Shown here in pieces: positions 10,649-23,650 of a stretch of DNA of 64,000 nucleotides; position 1 is the stretch's first letter; each line of letters starts with the position of its first letter. A program made the position numbers and the translations under genes. The DNA comes from Dacryopinax spathularia (lineage: Eukaryota > Basidiomycota > Dacrymycetes > Dacrymycetales > Dacrymycetaceae). Location of the stretch: positions 62,001-126,000 of the forward strand of contig JBBPFI010000010.1 of NCBI GenBank assembly GCA_037974965.1, read 5' to 3'. Below the pieces are notes generated by a model. That model ran no database searches and was not told where the DNA came from. It saw nothing but the letters and a program-made list of their open reading frames with translations.

Positions 10649-12484
10649 ATGGCCATCGGTCCACCGCTCGACGACTCATGGGGCGCCGTCCTAATCGGGG
10701 TGTTCCTCGCCATCTTGTGCGTCTTCCTTCTTTCCCCTGCCAGCCGTCGACCGCCTGGAGGTGGCCTGAGGAGGAGGAAGAACGTTGGCTAACGAGGATG
10801 TTCTACATAGCTTGTACGGTCTTCTTACTCTGCAAGTATACGTTTATCAGGAGATGTTCCCCCGAGATGCTTGGTGGCAGAAGGTGATCGTCGCTACCGT
10901 CTGGTCCGTCCCTCCCCCTCCTCTCCTCTCCCATCCAACCCCCTTGCCATCCCACCCCCCTCCCATCCCCATCCGAGAAGCGGCTGCTAACCCCACCCCC
11001 CCGCGGTCGCAGGATCCTCGACACCCTCCACACCATAGCGATATCCCACATGATCTACACGAACCTCATAACCAACTTCGGCGACTACGTCGCCGTAGGA
11101 CACAACACCTGGTCCTTCAACGTCAATGTGCTCATAACGACCATCGTCGCCGCTATCTCCCAGGTGTTCTTCATTCATCGGTGTTGGCGATGTGCGTCTC
11201 TTCTCTCTTCTTTCTTCCTTCTTCCTTCCTCGGTTTTCCTTTTTTTCTCTTTGATCGGGCTGGGGGGCTGATGATTTTGTGGGGTGGTAGTTGATAAGAG
11301 CGTGTTTAATACTGTTGCGAGCGGGATTATATTGGGTTTCGCGGGCGTGCAGTTCGCTTTTGGTTCACGTACGTCCTTCCATCCTTTTCCTCCCCGAGCT
11401 CGCCCTGACGCCCTCGCTGGCAGTATGCACCCACCTCACCTTCATGCTCTCCCAATACGCCCAGTTCCTCGACTACAAATGGGCCGTCGACACCTGGCTC
11501 GGCAGCGCAGCAGTGACGGACATACTCGTCTCGTGTGCGTTGGTCAGGAGCTTGCTGATGAAGAGGAACGAGGTGCAGCGGACGAGGAATTTGATTGAGC
11601 AGCTTATTAGGTGGACTGTGACGACGGGGTTGATCACTAGGTTCGTCTTTTTTCTTCTCCCCTCTGCTCTCCTCTCCTCCCCTACTCCTCCCATCTCCGT
11701 GTCCCTTCTCGTCTGCTTTTCCCCTCTCTTCCCCATTCTATCTTTTGCGTAGAAGAAAGAAACATGCTAACCCGCCGTTCCCAGTGTCTGGGCCCTCCTA
11801 GACCTAGCCGTCTTCACAGGCAGCGAAACGACCCTCATCCACCTCTTCTTCAACATAATGCTCGCCAAACTATACGCAAACACGCTCCTCGCATCCCTGA
11901 ACCACCGTTCGCCCAACAGACCCGAGAGGGATTCCCTCCCTCCTCCAAACCGGACGCGGACGCAGAGCACGCAGGCGAACTCGCGGTCGAGCATCTCCCT
12001 CGGGGGGCTGGGGAGGTCGAGGGCTAGTCGGACGCTCACGTTGACTACGACGACGACGATGAACTCTGCCGCTGCAGGGGGGAGGAGGGGGACAGGGACG
12101 GGGAGACAGAGTGTGAGCTTTGCGCTGGACTCGCAGGTCTCCTCCGGCGGAGCTGGAGCAGGGGGAGGTGGGTATGAATACGACTTCGACCTCCTAGAGC
12201 GAGGCGGAGTTCGAGTGGACGTGCAGACTAGTACGACCCTCTCCAGCAGCGGGAGGCGGTGTGAGAGCCCCACTGAGCTGAAGCTGGGGAGCGGGAGCGG
12301 GAGCCAAGGGAGCTTGAGCGAGAGCATGGAAATGGAAATGGACGAGAAGGATGTTGATGGTGGGGGAGAAGGGTCGCCCGGGGGGACAAGCCCGAGCGAG
12401 ATGCTGCCTACGCCCGTGTCGGTGATGCAGCTGCCGAGGGAGCCGGAGAAGGCGCTTTGTCTGCTTGAGGAGGAGGGTCGTTAA
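10649..12484 (+). CDS. DUF6534-like multi-pass membrane protein
   Basis: Exons 10649-10716, 10811-10903, 11013-11191, 11291-11368, 11424-11640 and 11785-12484 give 444 residues. The N-terminal 230 or so residues contain about seven hydrophobic segments with the signatures of a mushroom-expanded family: LDDSWGAVLIGVF, FLYGLLTLQVYVY, WILDTLHT, IYTNLITNFGD, and a final LYANTLLASLN. The remaining 200 residues are a hydrophilic, Ser/Gly/Glu-rich cytoplasmic tail with acidic patches. The topology resembles a seven-helix receptor, but no ligand or function is established for the family. All six exons agree in phase and the family motifs span every junction, which supports the model. The family name is given from memory of its motifs. 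Confidence 0.85.
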
Positions 12485-13402
12485 CCCGTTTTTCGCTTTG
12501 CCGCTTTTCCGCTTTCCTGCGGCTTGTGGAGAGGCAGAGGGGGGATGGTGTGTTTCTGAGCCTGGGAGGGGAGGGGAGGGCGCCGCGTCGCGCTGTCATG
12601 TTATGACGACTACTTTATACTTTTCTGTTCCTTTTTTCTCGGTTGTGAGACTGTGAGACTGTGCAAGTATAATCCCCGCCTGTGACTCTGACTGTCCTGT
12701 GGCTATGACTGTGAGTTATGAATTGTTTATGTGCCCCTGTCTGTATGAATCTCATCCTTGGATGATTGTTGACTTTTCCCGGTTCCGCTGAGTTCGTAGT
12801 TATTGTACTTCCAGATTAGGGGGAGGGTAATAAGAATGAGTGTACGTACCAGAGACCAACTCGCGCGACCACCTCAGCGCACCAGCACGTCTAGTGCGCA
12901 GTTGCGAACTTGCTTGGGCCTCGCAGGACGGGACGGGAATATGACTGAACTACTCTTGTGTACATGATCCGCTTTAGGAATGGGCATGCAGTGGAGCACA
13001 GACTCCGTATGCTCTGGCAGCTTTTTGCGAAGAAGGGGAGGTTACGGGACTTCGCAGACGCACGCTGCGGTCCGCGCTGTTTGGTCCGGGGTGGGTGTCA
13101 CGTGCTGTTTTCAGCCGTGAGGTCGTCCACACTCAGTGCAACCCCACTTCTGAACTATGTCCCCGCTTGCTTCGTCTAGCAGTGCCTGGAGGACATAGGT
13201 CAATGTGCTGCAGGGCGTGTGCATGGGTCGGGAGGCGTGGTATGGGAAGAAGCTGAAGATCACTCTGCTCCATGGCTACGAAGTTCTGGGATGTCAAACC
13301 GATACTTCCAAATCTCCGTCTCACTAGCATACAAATAGGACCGCAAACCATCTGACAAACTTCATACCCACTATCTCTATCAAACCCCCGCTCGTGTCCC
13401 AA
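12485..13402. other. Intergenic region
   Basis: This region holds the 3' flank of the membrane-protein gene and the promoter of the reductase. Its first third is T-rich and resembles a 3' UTR. No gene or structured RNA was recognised. Confidence 0.55.
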
Positions 13403-14629
13403 ATGGCTCCCATCCCGAACCCCCGCCTCATATTCACCCACTACCCCTCCGGCTACCCTTCCGTCAAGCAACACTTCCAATACTCCACCACCCCCACCCT
13501 CGACCCAGACACCCTGGAACTGAACGGCGGCTTCCTAACGAAAACGCTCTACCTAAGCGCAGACTCCTACATGCGGAAACTTATGGCCCCCCACGCGCCC
13601 TTCGGGTGGGCTGAGGGACAGGTAGTGGAGGGGTTTGGAGTGGGGGAAGTGGTGAGGAGCGAGATGGGGGGTTTTGGGGTGGGGGAAAGGGTGGTTGGGA
13701 TGTTTAGTTCGTCTGCTTTTCTTTTCTCCCCTCTCCCTCCTTGTTCCTTTATCCTTGCTCCGCTTACGGCTTCGCGCCGAGCTTGGGGCGGGCGATGCTG
13801 ATGAGGGACAGAGTTCCAGGCCTACGAGCTCCACACGCCCGAATCCCTCGCCGCAACCCCGTTCAAAATGCGCCTGATCAGGGACACCGAGCAGATCCCG
13901 CTCTCCGCCTACCTAGGCATAGCAGGCATGCCAGGCAAAACAGCCTTCTACGGCCTACGCGAGATCGCCCGCCCTCAACCGGGTGAGTCGATCTTCGTCT
14001 CCACCGCCGCCAGGGGCGTAGGGCAGCTCGTCTGCCAGCTATGTAAGCTCTGGGGGCTGAGGGTACTGGCGTGTGCGGGGAGTGGGGAGAAGGTGAGGTT
14101 CTTGCAGGATGTTTTGGGGGTTGAGAGGGCTTTTGATTATAAGACGCGGGATGTGGGGAGTGAGTTGGAGGCTTTTGGGGGGGTGGATGTGTATTGGGAT
14201 AATGTCGGTGGGGAGATGCTGGACGCCACTTTGTTGGCGTTGAGACATGGGGGCCGGGTGGTGGTGTGTGGCCAGACGGGGGTGCATAACCTTGAGAGCA
14301 AGGAAGAGCGATATGGAATCAAGGTTCGTCCCCTTCCCTCTCCCCCCAACCTTTGCGCACCTGCCCGTCTTCCGAGAAGAGGAAGCTGAGAGAAAGACCA
14401 GAACATAGACCAAATGATCTTCAAAGAGCTCACGATGCGTGGATTCGCCTTTAACACCTACGACGCCAAGTACAGCGACGAGTTTTATGCCACTATCCCC
14501 CCGCTTGTGAGGGAGGGGAAGATCAGGTATGGCGAGGAGGTTGTTGAGGGGCTTGAGAGGGCTGCGCAGGGGATTGTGAGGGTTATTCGGGGGGAGAATG
14601 TGGGGAAGGTGGTGGTGAGGGTCGCCTAG
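13403..14629 (+). CDS. Medium-chain NADP-dependent reductase (alkenal/one oxidoreductase, PTGR-like)
   Basis: Exons 13403-13706, 13812-14323 and 14402-14629 give 347 residues, the usual length for this family. The N-terminal catalytic fold has the FLTKTLYLSADSYMRKLM segment in place of a zinc site. The Rossmann part has GESIFVSTAARGVGQLV (nucleotide-binding AxxGxxG-type loop), then DVYWDNVGGEML, VVVCGQTG and the C-terminal YGEEVVEGLE typical of zinc-independent medium-chain reductases. Such enzymes reduce the C=C bond of alpha,beta-unsaturated aldehydes and ketones with NADPH and act in the cytosol in detoxification or secondary metabolism. The start is the first ATG; exon phases agree. The substrate cannot be read from sequence. 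Confidence 0.92.
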
Positions 14630-15239
14630 CAAGTAACACCTGTTTTGCGCCCAGGAGGTTGCACACAGAGGTGTAGACAGACAGTCCTTTGTCACAGAAA
14701 TCAGTTTGAGCAAGTTCCAGAAACAGTAGAGCATAGTGCGGTAGAGCCTCGGTGCAGTTAGCCCCGATACAATAAGCCAGATCAAGGAGATAGTAGTGGT
14801 CGAAACAAACAATTCCGAACACCCCGCTGACATCCCGCCGGTCCCGCCGCTTACCTGAGTCGGTATTTGAATGTTTGCTTACCTCATCAAGGGTTCCCCC
14901 ACTCCGGCGCGTCATCGGGCCCCTCCAAAAGAAGCGCGTCCTGGTGGCTGTTTGGCCGGTGTCCCCGTCCCTTGATCAATCCATGGACGCCGGGGTATGT
15001 CACTGGAGAAATATATATGTATGTATGGGGGAAGTTCCACGCTTGCTCACTTTCCTGGACGACGAGCTCGACTTTCTGCTGTCGGACGTGCAGGCTGTTT
15101 GCTCTCCGGGGATAACTGGACGGCGATCGGAGACCTTGCTTGACTTAACTTGAGCTGATCGTGTCTCTCGCTCTTGGGCTGGACCGTGAGACACTCAACA
15201 ACCAACATCCACACCTACCGCCAACAAACAGCATCCAAC
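14630..15239. other. Intergenic region
   Basis: The 610 bases between the reductase and the FUSC-like transporter contain no recognised gene. An AT-rich ATATATATGTATGTATG run lies around 15010-15027. Confidence 0.55.
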
Positions 15240-18200
15240 ATGTCCACAACCGCAGCCCCAACAACGACCCCATCCACCTCGCCCCCAAGTCCCTCCAAGC
15301 CCGTCCGCACCACCACCGACTCCTCCCAACAACCAACCACCAGGCAAGAGAAGCTCAAAACGTGGCTCTCCGCCCATCTCCCGGACTACCTCGCCCACGC
15401 CCTTGTCACCCGCAGGACATGGAAGACCTTTGTCAGGTGTCTGGTAGCTTTTGTGGTGATGATGATCATGCTCGTCGACGACGTCACACTGCGCGTACTG
15501 GGGCAAGCGGGGTTCTTCGGGTTGATTATCAGTTTGATGTTGCCCCCTAATGTGCGTTTTCGGCTCTTGCTTAAGTGGAAGGAGGAGGTGCTGATGTTGA
15601 GGTCTGCGGGGGCGTAGATGGCGGTTGCGCTGTTCTTTATGGCTGTGCTTACGCTTGTGGTGGGGATGTGCCTGGGTTGGGCATGGGGCTGCGCAGCGAT
15701 GGCCGCCTCCCTAGCCGGTACGCCCATCTCCCCGTCCTCTAAATGTCCCACTGACACGTCCGGCATACAGCCCGCTCCCAAACCCTCCTAGCATCCCAAT
15801 ACACCCTCGCCCAATCCCACCTCCTCCCCGGCATCGCCCCCGACGCCCAATTTCAAGCCTTCGTCTTCCAAGGCCTCTTCCTCGACCCGCGCAGCTCGGC
15901 CGTCTTTGGCGCTTTTTTCTTTTTGGGCACGTTTGGGTTTGGGTTGATTAGGGCTTATGCACCGAGGATGGCGTTGTTGGCTATTTTTGGGACTATCGTG
16001 CTTGGTACGCTTACTTTTTTCTTATGCGCTCCCTTCCCCTGGGAGATGGTAGAGGGAGACGCTGACGAGTTAATTGATAGATGTGATGTGCTCGTACGGC
16101 CCGCTCTTCCCCTCAGCGCAATACACGCTCGCGGTGAGCAGCTCCTATCACGACGAGATAGGCGTGGAACTCAAAGAGTCGGTTCCCGCAGACCCTCTTC
16201 CTTCTCCCCGTATCGATCTACATTGCCGTTGCGCTCGCGAGCATACTGTTGATCTTCCCGGAGAGTATGAACCATGTTTGGCTGTACGTCCTCCTCCTCC
16301 CCACTCCCCCTCTCCTCCTTCCCTGGTCATCACCCCTGACCTATCTGACATCCCGCTCCAGATCAACCCTCACCGACCAAATCCTCACCCCAGCACACCA
16401 AATCCTAACCTCCCAACGCACACTCCTCTCCCTCCCCCCCACCTCCACAGCCCGCTGGTCCGCCCTACGCGACGAGCACAGCGCCACAGGCCGAAAAATG
16501 ATCGAAGCTACTCAAGCGCTCTTAGGCCAGACAGGGATGGTCGAGCTGGAGTTGTCGAGGGGACGGCTGGGGCCGGGGGACTTGAAGGGCTTGGGGGGGA
16601 GGTTGATGGGGTTGGCTAGTCGGACTATGTACGTCTGCTTTCTGTCGTTTATCCTCTCATGCTCGCGCATATATGCGCATATATCTGAGGGAACCGTGTT
16701 TGTGGGGAGATGAGAGCTGACGGGCGTCTGTCAGGGGGTTGATGAGCTTTATGATCCTCGTTGATGAGAAGAACAAGGCGGATCAAGTGCTCGACACTCC
16801 TCCGGACGGAGAAACCAAGGACCGCAACAACAACAACAACAACAACGATAACAACGCGAACGGCACCAACCCCACCACGAAGGAGAAACCTCACACTCCC
16901 AGCGGTATCCTCACTCCCACTCCACATTCAGGACCAGGAACAGGCACCGCCACCCCTAACCCTCAAGCGCAGCGATTTGACGCCCTCCGCGCCCGCGTCC
17001 GGCAGAGAGAACAGGAACATGGACATGATCTGGACAACCTTGTCCCGCTTTTGCTGGACGGGACGGGGCCGTTGTTGGAGGCTTGTGAGGTTGCGCTGAA
17101 GGGGAGGATTGATTGGCTTACGTGCGTTCTACTATCCCGCCTGTAAGCAGGATGAGCTGATGAGGTTGGAAGGTACGTCAACTCGACCCGCTGGCGAGGC
17201 TCCAAGAGCGAGAAAGAAGCCGAGAGCATGTACCAAGAAGCGAAAGCGCAAGCCGATGCCGTCCGCACCGCACTCGCTCAACTGCGCACCGATACGCGTC
17301 TACGCGTCCTCGCCCCGTTTGAGAAGTACTTCGATCCCAATACTGGCGAGCTCCTACCCGAGATCAGGAGGAACGTACCCGGCGGGAATCGGATGTTTGC
17401 TGCCAACTCTCTCTTTCTCTGTTTCGTTTTTGGTACGACGCTGAAGTCGTATGCGGAAACCTTGCTTGATTTGCTCGACGCTACCGTTGAGTTGCAGAGG
17501 AAGAGGGTGAGGAATAGGATCTGGTTCCCGAGCGGGTTTGGCAAGATCTGGAGGAAGATCATCGCTCGTCACGGAGCTGAGGGGACAGGGCTGGAGATTG
17601 GCGTCTCGGCTGCTGTGGCGAGCGCGGAGCAAGACCCGGAAGAAGTGGCGGAGACGAACGAGGACGACATGGACGAGGACGACGAGGAGCTTTTGCATGA
17701 GGTTAAGCCTACTACTCGGGATCCCGACAGCAGCCCGCCACGAACATGGTTGGGGCGGAGTTATGTCCGCCTTACGGCCTTGTTTCGCTGGTTCATGCGC
17801 CCCGAAGCGCTCTTCGCCCTCCGTTACAGCGGCGTCTCCATTTGTCTCTTTGCGTTCACTGTGCATCCCAATACGGCCTACTTCAACTATGCCAACCGCG
17901 GTCTCTGGGCACTCATCATGGCCCAAACGGGAATGGGCGTCTACGCCGGCGAGCAGATCGCCAACTTCCTCGTCCGTCTCTCCGGCACGCTCATCGGCCT
18001 CGTCCTAGGCATGCTAGCGTGGTACATCGGCGCCGCGAAGGGGAACGGCAACCCCTACGGAATCGTCATCATCACCACTGTCATCACCGCGCCCTTCCTG
18101 TTCATCCGCGTCTGCGGGCCACAGCAGTCAATCGTGATCTTCCTCATGACGGGGACGATGATCATCTTTGTCGTCGGCTACAGCTGGGTCGACTCGCACA

Positions 18201-19380
18201 TCCAGACGATCCAGAATGCCGGCGTCGGGGTCTTCCTCGCCTGGCGGCGCGCGCTCCTCGTAATAATCGGCTTTGGATGCGCGTTCGTATTCATGGTTCT
18301 GCCCTACCCGACCTCGGCGCGCCAAGTAGTCCGCAAAACGCTCGCATCGACGATGGAGGAGTTGGGGAATATCCTTGCGATTGAGTTGGATGCGTGTATC
18401 CAGAGCACGCATGATACACAGGCGCGGTGGAAGAAGATGAAGCAGAAGGGGATCAAGTTGATCGGGGGGAGGATGTTGACTGTCTCTCAGCAGCTGCAGC
18501 AGATCATGCCGAGTATGATGACGGCCAAGTTTGAGCCGACGTTCAAGTGCGCATCGCTGCCATTTGCGTTCCGGTAAATGTTGACAAATTCTTCAGGGGT
18601 CCCTGGCCGGCGGAAACGTACCACAGGCTGTTTCAGGCTCAGTGAGTTTGTCGTTCTTGGAGATCAATGCTCTGCTGAACGTTTGCTGCAGATGGAGGAT
18701 CATCCAATCCCTCGCCCTGTTGAATGCCTCTCTTGCCGACCTCGACGCGCTCTGGTTACACACGCTTATCCACAGCACGCCGTTCTTCAACCCTAATTTC
18801 GTGGGTCCTTGTCATCCTCGGCGGTGCAGTCGCTGATCGTACTGCTCAGTTGTCGGATATCAGCTCTACGATCTATGTCGTGGCCCGCTGTCTGCGGCAT
18901 GGATACCCCGTCCCGGCCACTCTGACACCATTACGAGAACGTCTGATCTATCATGATCGACATGCTGCTGCCTTTGGCGGGTTTGGCGGGGCGCAGGAGG
19001 AGGCGCTCCGCGAAGAGCTTGAAGTAGGGCCTGAGCGTATTGAGGGCGCTAGCATTGGATTGAGATCTATGACTCTTGGGACGCTCAAGGCACGTCATCT
19101 GGCTGCATTTTCTACCATTGTCTCTGATGTACGGGGGCAGGATGAGCAACTCGTATTCCACTCGACTGCTATCGTTGGACTAGCACATCTGCTCCGAACG
19201 GTGGACGATATCACGGAGATCGCGAGGGAGCTTTGCGGGACTACTCAGTCCTATCCGGGGCTGGACGTAATGCGGGATGGTGCGTCCGCTCTCTAACCTC
19301 GCTTCGGACGAGACTGACGAGCTGCAGAGTATCTCGGGATGGAGGAAGCTGCCATACGGCGCATGGAGAAGCGGACATGA
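15240..19380 (+). CDS. FUSC-like / DUF2421 (Bre4-related) membrane transporter
   Basis: Twelve exons (15240-15551, 15618-15717, 15771-16004, 16081-16133, 16192-16283, 16362-16628, 16735-17121, 17173-18546, 18597-18641, 18692-18800, 18850-19279, 19328-19380) encode 1151 residues. Two blocks of hydrophobic helices, one in exons 1-5 and one in exon 8, flank a long cytoplasmic part, the layout of aromatic-acid exporter/FUSC-like proteins. Family motifs include RTWKTFVRC, LMLPPN, LLIFPESMNHVW, RTDTRLRVLAPFEKY, the ALRYSGVSICLFAF helix and the C-terminal DUF2421 block (KGPWPAETYHRLFQAQWRII, HSTPFFNPNF). An Asn-repeat/Thr-rich insert follows exon 6. Yeast Bre4 relates to brefeldin A sensitivity; a substrate is not established. 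The 18801-18849 intron was preferred over a 25-base alternative because it restores the conserved LSDISSTIY block. Confidence 0.92.
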
Positions 19381-22300
19381 AGCCATACCCGTATCTCACG
19401 GAACTATCAGCAGCCTGTACAATACCTTTACACCCTATCACGACATGTCTTACCTCTTTCAAGACGAAGTGCGTCCGGCTTTACCGAGGACCTGCTAATC
19501 CCCGCGGTGGCCCCATTGTCTAGACCGTCGACCAATTGCAGTGCTCCCACCTTTGCTCGCCTACCTAAGAAGATGAGACGCATCGCCCCGCGGTGCAGAA
19601 AGGACAATGGCGCCATTGTGCCTCGAAATGATTGTCATTCATCAAACACCAAACACGGTGCATCGGCATATTCGGACCCCGTCCTGGGAGCGTCGGTCTA
19701 TGAACTGTTTCGTCCCAAGTAATGCTCCATATCAAATTGCCGAGATTGCTTGAGGTTGGCCGTTGGTACGATCAATTTCCAGGCCCAGGGAAGGAGAAGT
19801 GGTGCCAGCGCAGTCCGTTCGCTCAAGGTCTAGGCCATTGGTGTCGGATCCCAAGATGAACACCGTGGTTTCGGACTTGGTGTGTACATAGCGAAAATGC
19901 ACATCAACCATTTGCGCCGCGGTCCGTGAAGTACATCGCCTCAGCGCACACAACAGTGATGTCCTCCGTGCCGGCTTGACAAAAGCAGGATAGGAGGAGG
20001 GCAGCCTGCAGCTTTTGTGTACCGCTTAGGTGGCGGACTTTTCTCGGTCGTACGGGTCGAGCGATTGTCTTGATCGTCTCCCGTAAAGATTGTATCAAAG
20101 CGCAGATATGGGTATGTCTTGGATGCCATCGGTCGCATCGACGGTGCTTCGTAGCAGAACGAAAAACAGAGTTTGCTGTCAATAACCCTCATCACCGAAA
20201 TTTCGCCTTCATCAGCGGAGCCGGTCCGAGCGCGCCAATGAAAGCTGTTCGGCGGCAGTAGGATGTAGCGCCCCACTGCGCAGGACGGAACACGAGGCGC
20301 GACGTGCTCGACGCTGTCCAGCTGACATTCAGTCAGGAATAGGAGTACGGATGCATTCCCCTTATAGGCAGGTGATACGGATCTGGCTGGCAGCTTTTTT
20401 ACGACATCAGGACAGAATCAGTAGTGATTGGCGAGTTGTTGCGCTACGCCAGCCACGGCGTTTGAGCAGAAACCCGAACCCGACACCTTGGATCGCGGAG
20501 AGTCATGTGCCAACCTATTGGGAGAATAACCCCGAGACCCGGAGAATCTTGTCTTAAAATGGAAAGTTGGTCCGATGAAGGACTATCAGATTTTCTTTCG
20601 TTCCTCTTTCGTTTGAAGTCGGTACATGCAGCGCCATTCAGCTTCAAGTTCGTCACTCGTGCTCTGAAAACAGATCTAATCATTTGCCAGCTCGTCTGGA
20701 TTTCCATGATGCCGCTGAGAAAGGACGAAAACCTGCCTCTAGACAGAAATCTTTTACCGCCGAAGTCGGTCGCTTTCCCGACTTCTCTGCAGATGATAAC
20801 CGCTTGTTGGGCGGAGCATTCGTACGAGTCCGTTCATCTCGCAAGCCTTCGAAAGAGGTTACAGTCAGCTGATTTTCAATCGTGCAACGGCTGAGACTAG
20901 CAAATCGCGTCATTAAGAAGACGGTTACTAAGGATGCTCCACTCTTTGGGAAGCAGCCGATCCGCCATATCACCCGCGATGGGCAGAATAGCCAGTCTCA
21001 CCCCAGACATTGGTAAACAAATTCGCCGCTTTGATGAGAAGGTTGTACGGCGAGCATGGTCTCAGAGGCAATTAGGCAAACAGCACGGGCCGAGGGGGTT
21101 TCGCGATGGTCCCGATCAAGATTCCCTTGCTCTGGGCACCACCATCAGCTCGTGAATCATTTTGGTTGAGGCACCGGATATCAAGGAATTTAAGATGGAA
21201 GAGAGAAGGAGCGGGTATCAAACAAGAACGGACAATGAACGTTCTACGCTCGTTATTCCGTGCCCCTCATTCGGGACCCGCCTTTCTGCTCCGAGCTGTT
21301 TTTTGCCATCAGCTGAGGTTTGCAGTAGGTGCTGTTTCCCGGCTTGGGACACTAGCGCGAGTCCTTACCAAAGCTGAACAATGGGAAAATGGCAAGCCCG
21401 GCGATCAAAGGTAGCCGGTCTGCGCGGTCCGACCGTGCCGCAGGCCGAATGGCGGATCAGTGACATAAACGCGATGTTTCGGCAACGTCGTAGATAGTCG
21501 ATACAGACACCGTCTTTCTATTTTCCATTTGACTGCTGCCTTCCACACGGTTCAACGTCCCATCTGCGGGCATAGAAGCACCTGACGAGATCAGGGGAGA
21601 CCCGTATCTGTCAGCGGTTGCTGTCAGCCGGATGTTGCCGAGACCCCAGAAGCGACAAAAAAGCGTTTCTTCGCTTGTTTCTACAGGACCGCTGTCGCAC
21701 GTACCCCGTTTTCAGCGTATGTAGACGTGCTGATTTCACCGTTCCAGTGAGTTCATGATTTGCCTTGCAGACAGATTGTCGGCCGCCGTCCATCCTTGCT
21801 GCTGACAGCTCCTGACCGAAGCTTACCACGCGCTCATGGCCGTCATGGCCGACGAACCGTCCGTGGTCGTAAAAGTTGAGTGAGCGAGTCGCTGAAATTG
21901 TCCACTCGTCTCCTTAAGTCCAGTGACGCAATGCTGCAAAAGTGAAGAGCGAGCGAGTACGGTATGTACACTGAGACTTCCTATGTCTCAGGATACGCTG
22001 TGATACGCATACTTCTAGGCGTCGACCCATCAGCGACCCCCTCCCGCAAAGGGGAAACCACCAAGAAAGGTAGGCAGGTTCCAACAGTCTGGCTATCGAA
22101 AGATCGGTACCGTCGCGATGTTGCCCCTTGCTTGGGGTCGCTGCTCAAGTAGCGCACAGTCCTGTAGTCCTAGTGCTCCTCATGGAGCAACCAGCAGGGG
22201 TATGTTCTGTCTTCCGCTGCTGGAGTCCTGCGCTGTCTGTTCGTTCGCATGTGTTTGGTGCAAACAAGACGAGTGCACGCCGAGTCGGACGAAGGGCATT

Positions 22301-23650
22301 ACGCGTTATTGATACCCCTTGTACCGTATATGAGAACAGCCAGGATGGGGAGAGGAGGTGCTCCTAGGAGATTGTGGATCATCAGTATTGGGCGGTGTGA
22401 GCTCATCGACAAATAAGCAGATTGAGCAGAAGAAGCAATCTCATACCGCAGAAGAGGCAAGAACGCCCGCTTTTGACACGCATACGTCAACCACATCATT
22501 CTTGCCTCAAAGAACCATGGTAACGCTACTACGAGAAGCAGTCCCTCATCTGTCTCTTTCGCCTCTTCCATATCGGGATCACACCGCTCAAATCAAACCC
22601 GCCGGCCAGGCCTCCCTTGCTTCCCACAATCCAGGTCGAGCACATCTCCATGCGTAATCGTGCGATAACGATCTGGACCACCAATAGTGTGGAGGTTCTT
22701 GGGCCGAGGTCAGGGTGCTCGCTTGGCCAGTCCTTGATGCGCTGGCTCTGGACCGCTGGGTTGACAGGGTCAATAGCAAAAGGAGAATGGTTTAGTCAGT
22801 GCCGTATATAGGTTGTACGTATTGACGGTCATAACATTTGCGTGCAGGGTGACAACCGGAAAGAGCTTGTCAAACCTCGTAAGCAGCCTGTCCGCTCAAC
22901 TGAATGCGCCGCACACATACGCCCACACTAAGGAGCTCAGAGACAACCGCCTCGGCTCCCAGCGCCTCACCGCGCTGCCTCCGTTTTCTGTCCACAATCC
23001 GCCGCTCGGAAGGCGCGAGCTACGTGGGCCGGATCGAGATCAGGGACGGGACCGTGTCTTGCTTGATATTGAAACGGTCGAAGGACCCCGGGGAGCGTAA
23101 TGTACACGCATGGCGAGATAATGAATGTGTCCTCGATCAATGTATGTCTCAGCAGATTAGTCCGACCACGGTAAGATGTGTGATTGTAGTTGCTTGGAAG
23201 CTTGGTCGCCAAGATGGTGGTCTTCTGTCGCAAGAATGCAAGAATGACGATCCTTCTGGCCCATGAGTGTTTCTAGTTCAGAAGAAACAGAGCAATCCAT
23301 TACAGCTCTTCCTCCAGCCACACGAAGCCGTCCATTGGAAGTTCGCCATTGCTGCCAACAATGTCTTGCGCTTATGTCCAGCTCATTAAAAGGCACGAAG
23401 AGGTTCCTGCGCGCCGCATGCGTTGTAGGCACAGAGGCAATAAACGGACAAGGCCGTGACGTAAACTCCGATCATTGTGCCGCTCGGCGCCGGAGATGCC
23501 GCCTTTGTCCTGCGCCGTCGCCGCTGAGTGTATTTGTAACAGACTCGGTGAGATAAACATGTCAGGAGTGATGGATGTCAAGCAACGGCAACCGTGGTGC
23601 AATATTGACAGAGGCGATGGCGAATGATTTGGGTCTGACCCATCATTTAG
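19381..23650. other. 4.3-kb gene-poor region
   Basis: No convincing gene. Sequence composition is closer to 50% GC and lacks the synonymous-codon pattern of neighbouring exons. Frames are short on both strands. The only stretch that looks faintly protein-like is on the minus strand at about 22580-22790, where a frame reads IDPVNPAVQSQRIKDWPSEH before running on for some 50 residues; I do not recognise it and both ends lack clean splice sites. The block could be decayed genes or a decayed element. No terminal repeats were seen. Confidence 0.5.

Noticed and set aside
18801-18830. A 25-base intron in the FUSC-like gene that would keep a slightly longer protein.
   Set aside because: 25 bases is too short for a spliceosomal intron; the 49-base intron ending at 18849 gives the expected family sequence.
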